DNA of 62,000 bases from Mesostigma viride (lineage: Eukaryota; Streptophyta; Mesostigmatophyceae; Mesostigmatales; Mesostigmataceae): NCBI GenBank assembly GCA_009746045.1, contig RPFO01000154.1:7430693-7492692 (forward strand). The letters run 5' to 3'. The translations under genes and the position numbers were made by a program. Shown in pieces: positions 47,470-57,482 of the stretch (positions within the stretch are counted from its first letter, which is position 1; every line of letters begins with the position of its first letter). The notes beneath the pieces were generated by a model, which had not been told where the DNA came from, made no database searches, and was given only the letters and a program-made list of their open reading frames with translations.

Positions 47470-50400
47470 GTAATGATAATAAGTTTTCCGCGGACCGGCA
47501 CTGAGCGCAAATGGTTTTCACTATTTGTGGCTTGCCAAATCAGAATAATAATAATGATAATCTTCGTATGTGTCGGGTCCTTACCGCCACCTCACCACCC
47601 GTCACCCGGCATGCCTGCAGCGCTGCCTCCATCGCGGCCACCCTCCAGATGGCCATTGTCTACATCTGCGTCATCAAGAGGCGCTGGGTGGAGCACAACA
47701 GCGACTGGTTCCCCCCCGATTTCCCCGCCCTCTCCTACGTGCTCTCTGCGGGGCGCTACATCCGCCCCTGGGTCATCCCTTCGTTCATCCCCCCCCCCCC
47801 ATCTGCGCCGCGCTGACCGTGCTGACCATGTTCATTGAGGCCGCCGCACCCGCCCTCATCCTGCTGACACCCGTCACATCCTGGGCCCGCTGCGTCCCCG
47901 TGGCCTTGCTCATGGCGCTGCATGCGGGCCTCCTTGCCATCATGAGGCTGCGCTACTGGCCGTACGTTGGCCTGATCACGCCCCTACTGCTGCTGCCGTC
48001 ACCCTGCTGGGACGTGCTCGCCTCGCACTGCTGGGATGCGTCGCGCTGGGTGCGGTGGCCACGCTGGGTGTGCCGGATGCAAGGGGCGCGGTGGGCACAA
48101 ACGGGGGGGCACCGATCGCGGGCACATGAGGGCCGGCTGCCAGTAGGACACGCGACCAAGGGATCGTCTCTGTACACTCCAAAGGGGTCACTGTATGGGG
48201 GGCCGGAATCAATGAGCCACGCCACTGGTCACGGTGTGCACGCGGGCGCAGGGACGGGCCAGGGTACTGGCCTGGCGGGCGTGGGAGGGGGGCCTAGCCT
48301 ACGTCACACGGCACGATCGCGTGGTGGTGGTGACGGTGGTGATGGTGGTGGTGGTGGTGGTGGTGGTGGTGGTGGTGGTGGCAGTGGCAGTGGTGGTGGT
48401 GGCGGTGGTAGTGGTGGTGGCGGTGGTAGTGGCGGCGGTCATGCTGCCGCCCGGGTAAGCAAATCCGATCAAGGGCTGGGCTTGGAGCCCTCTCATGATG
48501 ATGATGACGACGAGAGGGACAATCATGAGGAGTTATACGGTGAGGAGGAGGGCCATGAGGGGCAGGGTGGTGCTACAGCTTTGCAAGGCAACCCCCTTGA
48601 TGGGCAGGGTGGTGCGCTTGTGCGTGGGGAACTGTGGCTGTTTGTCGTGCCGCCACGTCAGCATCATCATGTATCTGCATGTTGCCCCCCTTCATCAGGG
48701 CACGGATATTCATGCGGGCACGGGGCAGCAGGGCACTGCCCGGCGGCGCCGCAGGAAGGCAGCCTTCTGCCTGTGTGTGTGGCGCTGCTGTGTGGGGCCA
48801 CGTTGGCGCGCGTGCGATCTGCCTGGGCGCCTGCCCCGCTGTGTACGTGTGCCAGTAGCCTTGCTGCAGGCTGCTCCAGCAATGGTGACCCTGTGGGCCA
48901 TCCAGTGGGTGGATCATGCCCATCCCCCGCCTTCTCTCCTCCTCTGCCCTCATCGTCACGCCATCCTTCTCTTTCCCCCTCTTTTCCTTCTTCCTCTTCT
49001 GCCCTTCCTTGCTGTACCTCTTCAGCCCCCTCTCCCCCCCAGTCTAGTCCAGAGGGGGACCCGTCCCCGTCCTGGTGGCTCGAGTCCCCCCACCATGGCC
49101 CCGACCGCGCCGTCTTGCGAGGTCCCCATGCGGCGCGAATAATTCTGTCGCGTGTGCCGCTGCTGGGCTCCCTCGTGTTCTGCCGGCTGCCGTGCCAGGC
49201 ACACGACGCACTGTCGGTTGGAGTCTCGCGGCTGCTGGACTGGTCCTGTGGACAATCCTTTTCCGCCCTTCCCTCCCTTGCCCCTTCCGCTTGCTCCTGT
49301 CCAGTCGCATGTTTACCCACTCCTTCCCTTCACCGAGCGGGTGATCTGACACCGAGACGTGACGAGCAAGGCGAGCCCTTGGGACAGCCGGGTGTGGATG
49401 TGGAAGCGGGGGAGTGGATGACGAAGGACGGCCTGCATGCTGGCCACGATGACGTTCCTGGTGGTGACAGGGGGAAAGCAAAGGGGAGAGCAAGCGGGAG
49501 GGAGAGCAAAGGGGATGATGGCTGGCAGCAGCAACAACCCCCACTGACAGGCAGCGACCTGGACAGGAAAGATCACAGAAGAAAGGCGCATGGTGAAAGG
49601 CAGTCACCAGATCGACGATCATCGGAAAAAGAGCGGCCTGTGAGCCGTCTCTCTCGTTCGTTCCGCGCTGCATTCTCTTTTGGCTTCGGCGGGGGCCAAC
49701 GCAGCAGCCTACAGAGCACCCTGTCGCTCTGGGCGCAGCTTGCCCTCCTCACGTTTATTCTGGCGGAGACTCTTGGGGAATGGCGGCTTCTGCCCGCATT
49801 CCACGACACCTTGCCGGCGCGCCTCCTGCTGCTCAGCCAGCACTGGGGCATGTTCCATCGGCCGGTGCACGACAGCTTTTGGCTCGTAGCGCTGGGGCAC
49901 GCCCAGGGGGGCCCTGGCCTGACTGCCAGCTACCTGGGGTCGCACAATGACAGCAAGTACAGTGACCAGGAACGCCTGGGGCAGAGAGGGGTCGAAGGTG
50001 TAATACCTTCAAGTTCTGGCCAAGGTGCAGCTTCAGCTCATGTCAAGGGCCAGCACAAATCCAGCCCAGCGGTGGGGCTCCAAACGCAAGTCCCCCCAGA
50101 GTACGACGTGGACCTGCTGCGCGTGCTTAAAGAGGTGCGGCACGCGCCCCTGGCCTGGGACGGCCACCGATTCACCGCGGCACCGCCCACCTGGTGGGAC
50201 CGGCTGTGGGGATGCGCCCAGCAGCTACTGCCGTGGAGGACAGGGGGTGGCGGGGCAGGCAGCTTGGGTGGTTTTGGCAGATGCGATCGTGGTGGCGGTC
50301 TGCCTGGCATCCCTGGGTGGGAACCGGTGGACCGGTCCCAGTTTCTGTCAACCGTCCCCGTGTGCACCTCCTGCCTGTACCGCAGCCATTCGTGGGAGTA

Positions 50401-50710
50401 CCTGGTGTGGTGGATGCGGCGCGAGCCCTCGCAGGCACATGCGCGGCTGGAGAACGTGGCCCGGAACTTTTTCTGTGCGTTCCCGGATTTGTTGCTGCCG
50501 CCACCACCAGCGGGAGGCCTTGGGGATGCTCGTCAGGGAGAGCCATCGGGCGCGATGGTCCGGTTGCGGCATGTGGACGTCATGTGGATGAGTGTGCCCA
50601 TCCCTCCGCCGCCGCGCTCGGAATGGCACATGGGTGTCCATGGAGATATCGAAAACCAAACTTCTAGGATTGTCTACCAAGTATCTGTGGCCTGTGACAT
50701 TAGGGGCTAG
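45951..50710 (+). CDS. HTTM-domain membrane protein (vitamin K-dependent gamma-carboxylase-like fold) with a long low-complexity insert, two exons, one homopolymer frameshift
   Basis: Exon 1 is 45951-46501 and exon 2 is 47621-50710, phase 2, giving Ser at the junction. Hydrophobic segments typical of the HTTM family are visible: SLALWRVLAALIVLSYAWW, GPTVYAALACIQFAASLFLL, ALVRFLLWFSLFLPLGNRLS (the family's LFLP-G-S-D signature), SIAATLQMAIVYICVIKRRW, FIEAAAPALILLTPVTSWAR and ALHAGLLAIMRLRYWPYVGL. A low-complexity stretch of several hundred residues with a poly-Gly tract then separates these from a second conserved block (LLLLSQHWGMFHRPVHDSFW, LVWWMRRE, LENVARNFFCAF) that matches the periplasmic/lumenal end of HTTM proteins. 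The frame changes at the C12 run 47789-47800; one added base restores it. The substrate is unknown. TGTAA lies at 50781, about 70 nt after the stop. The intron carries a poly-C run and a SINE fragment. Confidence 0.78.
46681..46709 (+). repeat. Poly-C run in the HTTM intron
   Basis: About 29 consecutive C residues. A similar run is at 710-740 in a DHX16 intron. Such tracts are error-prone in sequencing. Confidence 0.9.
47440..47561 (+). mobile_element. 5'-truncated SINE (3' end) in a TAA microsatellite inside the HTTM intron
   Basis: 47484-47545 matches the 3' portion of the SINE copies at 54861 and 59724: GGCACTGAGCGCAAATGGTT, then GCCAAATCAGAA. It is followed by TAA repeats. TAATGATAAT occurs on both sides (47471-47480 and 47552-47561), a likely target-site duplication within the TAA array at about 47440-47480. 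Confidence 0.7.
48325..48440 (+). repeat. GGT trinucleotide repeat within the HTTM coding region
   Basis: GGTGGT runs with GGC and AGT interruptions. In the coding frame they give poly-Gly/Ser, which is a plausible flexible spacer. Confidence 0.85.
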
Positions 50711-51114
50711 GCCCGGCGGGAAATGCATCTGCTGAGACGCCAAGATGGAGGGGCTGTCTTGACGCAGTCCATGAAGATGATGTAAATTGTACACATGGTA
50801 CCAGGCAGTGGGCGCTTTTTCATGTTTTAGGCCTTGTGCTCGGCTGCAACCCTGTGATTCAACGTGCAGGTGATACAGCTAATATATACATGCAAAATCG
50901 CCGCGGAATCTATGCCAGAGATCGAATGCAAAATAAGCTGAAGCTATGCTGAGTTTTTAATGTTTTTCCGCGTTCTACTTATTGCAGCATTTTGTTCAGT
51001 ATTTATTGTTCGACGACATGATACACGGATGCTACTTCACACAAAAAATTGTGTTTGATTCGCCACAGCCACTATTGATTAATTAATTAAAATTAATTAG
51101 TTAACACACAACGT
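50711..51114. other. 3' flank of the HTTM gene
   Basis: Contains the TGTAA at 50781 and an AT-rich TTAATTAATTAAAATTAATT run at 51077-51100. The following ACGTGAGCATAAGTCC and CAGTCGAGTGGGAGGG stretch matches 60415-60450, so a dispersed repeat end lies here. Confidence 0.45.
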
Positions 51115-52240
51115 TACGTGAGCATAAGTCCTCAGTACAGTCGAGTGGGAGGGTTACATGCTTAAGCACCACACCACCTCCACCATCGCGGCACAGCTCA
51201 AGCAACAAGCCCTCAACCTTCGTGAGGAGGCCGAGCTCGACAAGCGCAGCCACAATGTCATCGTCAAGCACTTCGACCAGCCGGCAGGTGAGACCCCTAC
51301 GAGTCTTCTCACGGCGCGACATTCTTGCCCCCATGCTACTCACAGGTGAGCTGCGGATGTCGGCTGTCCGCCTCCCCCGCGCGCGGGGTAAGGCTGGCCC
51401 GGCACCCGTGCTCCTCACCTTTAAGTATACATGGCGGACAAGCTGTCGTTCCTTAAATGCCGCAAGAAGCTCTAGGGGACTCGCTTCACGCTGGACGACG
51501 ACTTGACCCTGGCCCAGCAACAGCGGCGACGCGAGCTATGGCCGACCTACCTTCAGCTCCGGCAGAGTGCAGGGGGAAAGCCGGTATACTGGAGGGGGGC
51601 GGTCATCCACGTTGACCATAAGCCCTGGCAGGCACCTCCTGCCACCCCAGCAACCTCATTCTAGGGAATATATACCAGTAGTGTAGACTAGTCAGGCTTA
51701 GCCTAGCACGTGGCCTACGCGCATGTGCGCCTATAACGGCCCCCATGGATGATGCCTTCAGAATTTAGCCAAGCCATGCCTATAATCAGCATGCTCCCTG
51801 ACACCGCCGACGATGTGGACATCCGCATCGGCCTGGCCTGGGCTAGGCTTCGTTCGCTCAACACCTACTGGCGCTCCAAGGGCCTGGGCGAGCACCGCAA
51901 GCGCATGCTCTTCAAGGTCCTCGTCCTCACGGTGCTCACGTATGGCGCCGAGGCGTGGACACTCACGGCAACACTGGCAGCTAAGCTAGACGGCGCAGTA
52001 ACCAGGATGCTCCGACAGGTCCTGAACGTAGGGTTTTCCCAGCGTAGGTCATTAGAGTCTTTGTATCAGGGTATGCCTCGTATTTCGGACGAGATTAGAC
52101 AGCGTAGGATAGCATTTGTAGGCCATCTTGCTCGCACCAGCCAGGTCGACGCCGCCCTTGGTCTGGCCGGCCCCCAGCGGCTCGGCAAAACCAGGGCGGC
52201 ATATTTTGACCTGGCCTGGCCCCAAGAACATTCCTAAAAG
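51115..52240 (+). pseudogene. Chimeric retroelement: ORF1 C-terminus and 3' UTR fused to RTE ORF2 C-terminus
   Basis: 51160-51660 encodes, in broken frames, the ORF1 C-terminal region (LKHHTTSTIAAQLKQQ, LTFKY, DDDLTLAQQQRRRELWPTYL). It continues into the ORF1-type 3' UTR to about 51787. At 51788 it switches directly to ORF2 (SMLPDTADDVDIRIGLAWAR ... LTYGAEAWTLTATLAAKLDG ... RISDEIRQRRIAFVGHLART), which runs to 52237. The junction has no intervening tail or hairpin, so this looks like template switching or recombination between the two element types. 52256-52330 then begins another ORF2 tail fragment. Confidence 0.75.
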
Positions 52241-52359
52241 GGTAGGGAAACATGCCATGAACTACACCCAGATGTTGCTGGCCGACCTAGTGGTCCCAGC
52301 CCAGTTTGAACTCCGCATCCCCTCTCTACTCCGCATCCCCAGTTTGAGCATCGCATCCA

Positions 52360-54330
52360 CTCTCTGCACGAGCCACGAGGTAGCCATGGCTGACGGCGGC
52401 GCTCATAACTTTCACCTTTGAGCACCGAATTCAGCCGTGAATATCACAATCGATGCGTCTTTCTACGACGCACGTGCTGCTATAATTTTCCGAAGCTATT
52501 ACGCAATATACGATGAGCAAACGCCTCTCGACGAATCGCAGTTTGGAAACTGCGATGAGCCAAGCCACTGCGCCTGCAGCTCCGGCTGCAGCTTCGCCTC
52601 CCGGCCTCGCAGGCCACGGTGACCCTAGCCAAGCGTTAGTGGTTCACTCCTCCGCGGCCTCGCCATCGGCATCGCCAGAACCTAAGCGCAGCCGCTCATC
52701 CTTTCCACGCGAACCGCGTTTCAAGCTAAAAACCTTCAATGTCGACGATTACGACTGGTACAACATTGCCCCGTGCACTGCTCTGGAGTGCATTTTCCTC
52801 GGGGATTACGCCTCGCTCCTTGAGCTGTGCCTCCACCTTCACAGCATCAATCGCCTTCTCGAGCCAAATGGCCGCAGGATTCAATGCCGAGATCTGCTGC
52901 TGACGGGCCTCCACTACAACCGGCCTGACCTTCAGCATCTGATTCTCTGCTCACTCCTCCAGAAGTCTGACGGCGAGATCTGGTCCCCCACCATCTCCGC
53001 AGCCACATTCCGTTCCATCCTCACGGAAGCCTTTCAGCAGCACGTGACCCCCCTTGCTGCCGACGTAGCCGCAATCGGTGGCACGCTGACTGCTGAACTT
53101 CCTCACATTTCCACCGCCGTCGCCTCCACCTCCACTGCCACCTCCACCTCCACCGCCGACATCAAAGCCCAGCTCCTCGACATTGACCAGCGCCTTAAAG
53201 ACAATGCAATCGCCATCGAGGTCCTGCAAAACACCGCAGGCCACACCGCCCAGGCGGTGAAGGAAATTGCCGCCAAGCCATGCAGCCCCGGCTGGCCTGG
53301 CCGGCGATGCTCCTCCCATCACCACCTGCTGGGCGGACATGCTTAAGCAACATACCACCTCCACCTCCTCCGCCGTCGCAGCCCAGCTCCAACGGCAGAC
53401 GCTTGACCTCCGCGAGGAGGCCGAGCTCGCCAAGCGCAGCCTCCTCAACGTCATTGTCAAGAACTTTGACACGGAGGTCGGAGGAAGGTGAGAATTCCGA
53501 GAAGCTTACGCGTGCGTTTGAGAGAGAAATCCTTGGTCGCATGCATGGGCCTTAACGGTGAGATCGAGCTGGTCGCCCACCGCCTTCCCCGCGCGCGGGG
53601 TAAGGCAGGGGCGCCCGGCCCCGCTCCTTCTCACCTTTAAGACCCCGGCGGACAAGATTTCTTTCCTCAGACACCGCAAGCGACTCGAGAAGACTCTCTT
53701 CACCCTTGATCACGACTTGACCCTGGCGCAGCAACAACGGCGACGGGAGCTATGGCCGACCTACCTCCAGCTCCGGCAGACCAAGGCGGGGCAGCCGGTG
53801 TACTGGAAGGGGGCGGCCATCTATGTCGGCCACAAGCCCTGGCAGGCGACCCCCGCGGCCCCAACGACTCCGGCCAGACGCCCCAGCTTAGGGGAATACA
53901 GCAGTAGTAGTGTAGAATAGATAGACCGTGGCCATGTACATGTTCGCCTCCTAGAGGCACTATCCCAGCTAAGCCACGCGCTTTATTTAATCATGTACAT
54001 GTGTGCCTATGATGAGCCACCCTCCAGATGATGCCTAGCTTTATTTAGTTATGTTGTGCCCATGCAGGGAGTAACTCTCTGCTGAGACGCCATGCCCTAG
54101 CTTTTTTGTCTAGCTATGCTGATCTTCCCCCCCATGACAGGCTCCCCCTTCGCTGGGCATAGCTTGAAGATCATGGGGCTGCAAGTGCCCTGGTGCACCT
54201 AGAGCAAGGGTCGTTTACATTCCCACCCTTGCAGGAAGTAGCTTAGAATGTATGATTGGCCATATGCCCCTTCTCTGGGCTATGTGCTACATATACTCCC
54301 AACGGAGTTATGCTCCTAATTAATTAATCC
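52360..54330 (+). pseudogene. ORF1-only retroelement, plus-strand copy, frameshifted
   Basis: The 5' UTR shares CACGAGCCACGAGGTAGCCA with the minus-strand copy. ORF1 starts at ATG 52513 (MSKRLSTNRSLETAMSQATA) and has: a Ser/Pro-rich basic N-terminus; a conserved EC.FLGDYASLLELCLHLHS region; a Thr/Ser-rich repeat; a helical segment (LLDIDQRLKDNAIAIEVLQN); then in shifted frames NVIVKNFD, LLLTFKTPADKISFLRHRKR and DHDLTLAQQQRRRELWPTYL to 53920. The last part resembles the RNA-binding C-terminal domain of LINE ORF1 proteins. Frameshifts near 53330 and 53490-53640 inactivate it. The 3' UTR ends at the hairpin (54296-54307) and TTAATTAATTAA. Confidence 0.75.
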
Positions 54331-54600
54331 ACTCTCTCTCCCTTCTTTGGTTGGACTGGGCACCACGCAGGACAAGACGCGGTGGCAGAAGATTGTGAAG
54401 GCTCACACGCCAGCCCCTGTGGGCAAACCACCTCCCCCCAAGAGGAGGAGGCGTTTTGATGAGTGGTGTAGTTAGGCTTTTCTAGACTAGATAGCTTAGA
54501 GTTAGGTTAGTACGATTACGCGGCTTCCTCCACCCCACCTATCCATCATGGAATATGTGCTACATGATCTCCCAACAGAGGCATGTTATAATTTAAGTAA
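54331..54600 (+). mobile_element. 5'-truncated RTE-like element, 3' end
   Basis: Starts directly in the tail of the preceding element. It encodes the ORF2 end (DKTRWQKIVKAHTPAPVGKP), has the 3' UTR with GCGGCTTCCTCCACC, a hairpin variant (CTCCCAACAGAG at 54569-54580) and an ATTTAAGTAAGTA tail. Confidence 0.75.
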
Positions 54601-54660
54601 GTAAGTACGTGCGTGTCATGCGCAAAGGCATGCCACAGAGTACTATGCTAATGCTATGTT

Positions 54661-55450
54661 ATAATTTAATTTAATTTAATGCCTACAATGGGACCCCAAG
54701 GCGGGGCAGCCGGTGTACTGGAAGGGGGCGGCCATCTACGTCGGCCACAAGCCCAGGCTGCATGGCATGCGACCCCCGCGGCCCCAGCGACTCCAGACGC
54801 CCCAGCTTAGGGGAATACAGCAGTAGTAGTGTAGAATAGATAGACCGTGGCCATGTACATTCTGATCAGGCACTCCGCAAAGGTGAAAACCATTTGCGTT
54901 CAGTGCCGGGCCGCGGAAAACGCGGAAAAACGCGATCTGCAAATGAATCCGACCGGAATCGAACTGGGGACCTCTCGCACCAATTTTGCTGACTATAGGA
55001 CGGACGTCTCCGGTTACCATGGCATCGCCAACTTACACCTACAGTCATCCGCAAAAGTTCTCCTTTCCGGGGAGTGATGCAAGCCTTTCGGATGTACATG
55101 TACGCCTCCTAGAGGCACTATCCCAGCTAAGCCACGCGCTTTATTTAATCATGTACATGTGTGCCTATGATGTGCCACACTCCAGATGATGCCTAGTTTT
55201 ATTTAGTTATGCTGTGCCCATGCAGAGAGCTGCTCTCTGCTGAAATGCCACGGCCTCTAGTTTTTGTATAGCCATGATGATCTTCCCCCCCACAGGCATG
55301 CTCCCCCCTTACCCGGGCATTATAGCGTGATAGACCATGAGGGTGCAGGTGCCCTGGTGCACCTAGAGCAGGGGTAGCTTACATTCCCACCCTTGCATGA
55401 AGTAGCCTAGAATGTATTAAAAGCCATATGCCCCTTCTCAGGGATATTAA
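54661..55450 (+). mobile_element. 5'-truncated ORF1-type element interrupted by a SINE
   Basis: Contains the last ORF1 codons (GQPVYWKGAAIYVGHKP) and the 3' UTR. It is split at the TGTACAT of the 3' UTR by the SINE at 54861-55091 and continues to GCCCCTTCTCAGGGATATTAA. The terminal hairpin is missing at the 3' end, where the opposite-strand element begins. Confidence 0.7.
54861..55091 (-). mobile_element. tRNA-related SINE candidate, 231 bp, with target-site duplication
   Basis: Flanked by ATGTACAT at 54853-54860 and 55092-55099. The uninterrupted target is visible at about 53936-53950. On the minus strand it carries a B-box-like AGTTCGATTCC within GAGAGGTCCCCAGTTCGATT and an A-box-like CCATGGTAACCGG upstream. 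It then has GGCACTGAACGCAAATGG and a 3' end GGTTTTCACCTTTGCGG...GATCAGA. The tRNA of origin is not certain. Confidence 0.7.
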
Positions 55451-57482
55451 TTAATTAATTGATTAGAAACATAACTCCGTTGGGAGTACACTGATGTAGC
55501 ACATATCCCTGAGAAGGGGCATATGGCTTTTAATAGATTCTGGGCTACTTCCTGCAAGGGTGGGAATGTAAGCTACCCTTGCTCCAGGTGCACCAGGGCA
55601 CCTGCACCCTCATAATCTTCACACTATGCCCAGCTAAGGGGGAGTATGTTATGTGGGGGAAGATCATCATGGCCGGCTATACAAGAGCTAGGACATGGCT
55701 TCTCGACAGAGAGCATCTCTCTGCATAGGCATAGCATGGCTAAATTCTTAGTGCAACATCCATGGGGGTCCCGTTATAGGCATGGCGTGGCTAAATTCTT
55801 AAATGCATCATCCATGGCCATTATGGGCGCACATGCGCTGGGGCCGCGTGGTAGGCTAGCCTTAAATCTACTACACTACTGCTATATTCCCTAGTCTGAG
55901 GTGGCAGGGGGGGCCTGCCAGGGCTTGTAGTCAACGTGGATGACCGCCCCCCTCCAGTATACCGGCTTCCCCCTTGCGCTCTGCCGGAGCTGAAGGTAGG
56001 TCGGCCATAGCTCGCGTCGCCGCTGTTGCTGGGCCAGGGTCAAGTCGTCGTCCAGCGTGAAGCGAGTCTCCGAGAGCTTCTTGCGGCATTTAAGGAACGA
56101 CAGCTTGTCCGCCATGTACTTAAAGGTGAGGAGCACGGGTGCCGGGCCAGCCTTACCCCGCGCGCGGGGGAGGCGAACAGCCGACATGCGCAGCTCACCA
56201 GTAATGTGCATGGGGGCAAGAATGTCGCGCTTAAATGCCGTGAGAAGAGTCGTCGAGTCCTCACCTGCCGGCGGCTGGTCGAAGTTCTTGACTATGACGT
56301 TGTGGCTGCGCTGGGTGCGGTCGGCCTCCTCGCGGAGGTCGAGGGCTTGTTGTGCCGCGATGGTGCATGAGGTGGTGGAGGTGGCGTGGTGCTTAAGCAA
56401 GTCCGCCCAGGTGGAGGGAGCATCACCGGCCGGGCCAGCAGGTGCCGGCTTGGTGGCGATGTCCCTCACCGCCTGGGCGGTGATGCCGGCGGTGTTCTGC
56501 ATGCACTCGATGGCTATGGCGGTGTCCTTAAATCGTTGGTCGATGTCGAGAAGCTGGGCCTTGAGGGTGGCGGTGGAGGTGGCAGTGGAGGTGGAGGCGA
56601 GGAGGGTGGAGGTGGAGGTGACGGTGGTGGAAATGTGAGGGAGCTCAGCAGCCAGCGTGCCGCCCATTGCCGCCACATCTGTGGCAAGGGGGGTCACGTG
56701 CTGCTCGAAAGCTTCCTTAAGGAGGGTGCGGACGATGGCTTCGGTCGCGACGGTTGGAGGGGGGGCCCAGATCTCGGCGTCGGAACGCCCGAGGAGGGAG
56801 CAGAGGGCGAAGCGCTGGAGCCGGGGGCGTTTCATGCGCGGAATGAGATCAAGTCATCGGTGGTGCCAGGTTGGCCGTTGGGCCAGCGGCCCCTGTTGTG
56901 GGAGATGAGGTGCAAGCACAGGTCTACAAGCGAGGCGTGCGTGCCGAAAAACACGTCTTCCATAAAGGCTCCCGGGGTACTAGTCCAGAAGCCAGGTGCG
57001 TTGATGTCAAAGGCGATCTCGTTCCAGTGCGGCTCGGCAGGGCGACTGCGCTTAGGTTCAGGCGATGCAGATGGCGAGGCAAGCCCGGATGGGGGCTGGG
57101 CAACCACCAGTGCGCGACTAGTGTCACCGCTACCTTCCGGACCTGAGGGCGAAGCTGCAGCCGGAGCTGCAGACGTATTTTCATTGCTTAACGCATTCGT
57201 CAGGCTGCGTTGCGTCGAGGCGCGTTTGTTCGCCATGATAGCAGTTCGCGTAATAGCTGCAGGCTGGTCACAATACTGCGTTACAGCTGTAACCGTTGAT
57301 AGTAGCAGATGCGCCTAGAAAAGATGCATCGGTTGCAAGTGATCTGACGGAATTTGGGGCTCAGACGCAAAAGTTCTGAGCTCCGCCGTCAGCCATGGCT
57401 ACCTCGTGGCTCGTGGCTATGCCGTCAGGGATATGTGCTACATTTACTCCCAACGGAGTGATGTTGATAATTAATTAATTAA
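55445..57482 (-). pseudogene. ORF1-only retroelement, nearly complete minus-strand copy
   Basis: Reading leftwards: TTAATTAATTAATT; a hairpin sequence at 57447-57458; a 5' UTR with CACGAGCCACGAGGTAGCCA; ORF1 from ATG 57236 (MANKRASTQRSLTNALSNEN) to TAG 55891; the 3' UTR; the hairpin (55475-55486); and a TTAATTAATTGATT tail. ORF1 is about 448 codons with a single frameshift near 56835. Its domains are a Ser/Pro-rich N-terminus, the VFFGTHASLVDLCLHLISHN region, a Thr/Ser repeat, a helical segment, NVIVKNFDQPPAGED, PVLLTFKYMADKLSFLKCRK and LDDDLTLAQQQRRRELWPTY. No endonuclease or reverse transcriptase is encoded. The hairpin motif occurs at both ends, inverted. Confidence 0.8.

Noticed and set aside
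54861-55020. Functional tRNA gene
   Set aside because: A B-box-like stretch is present but the cloverleaf does not close properly, and the copy is framed by target-site duplications as a SINE.
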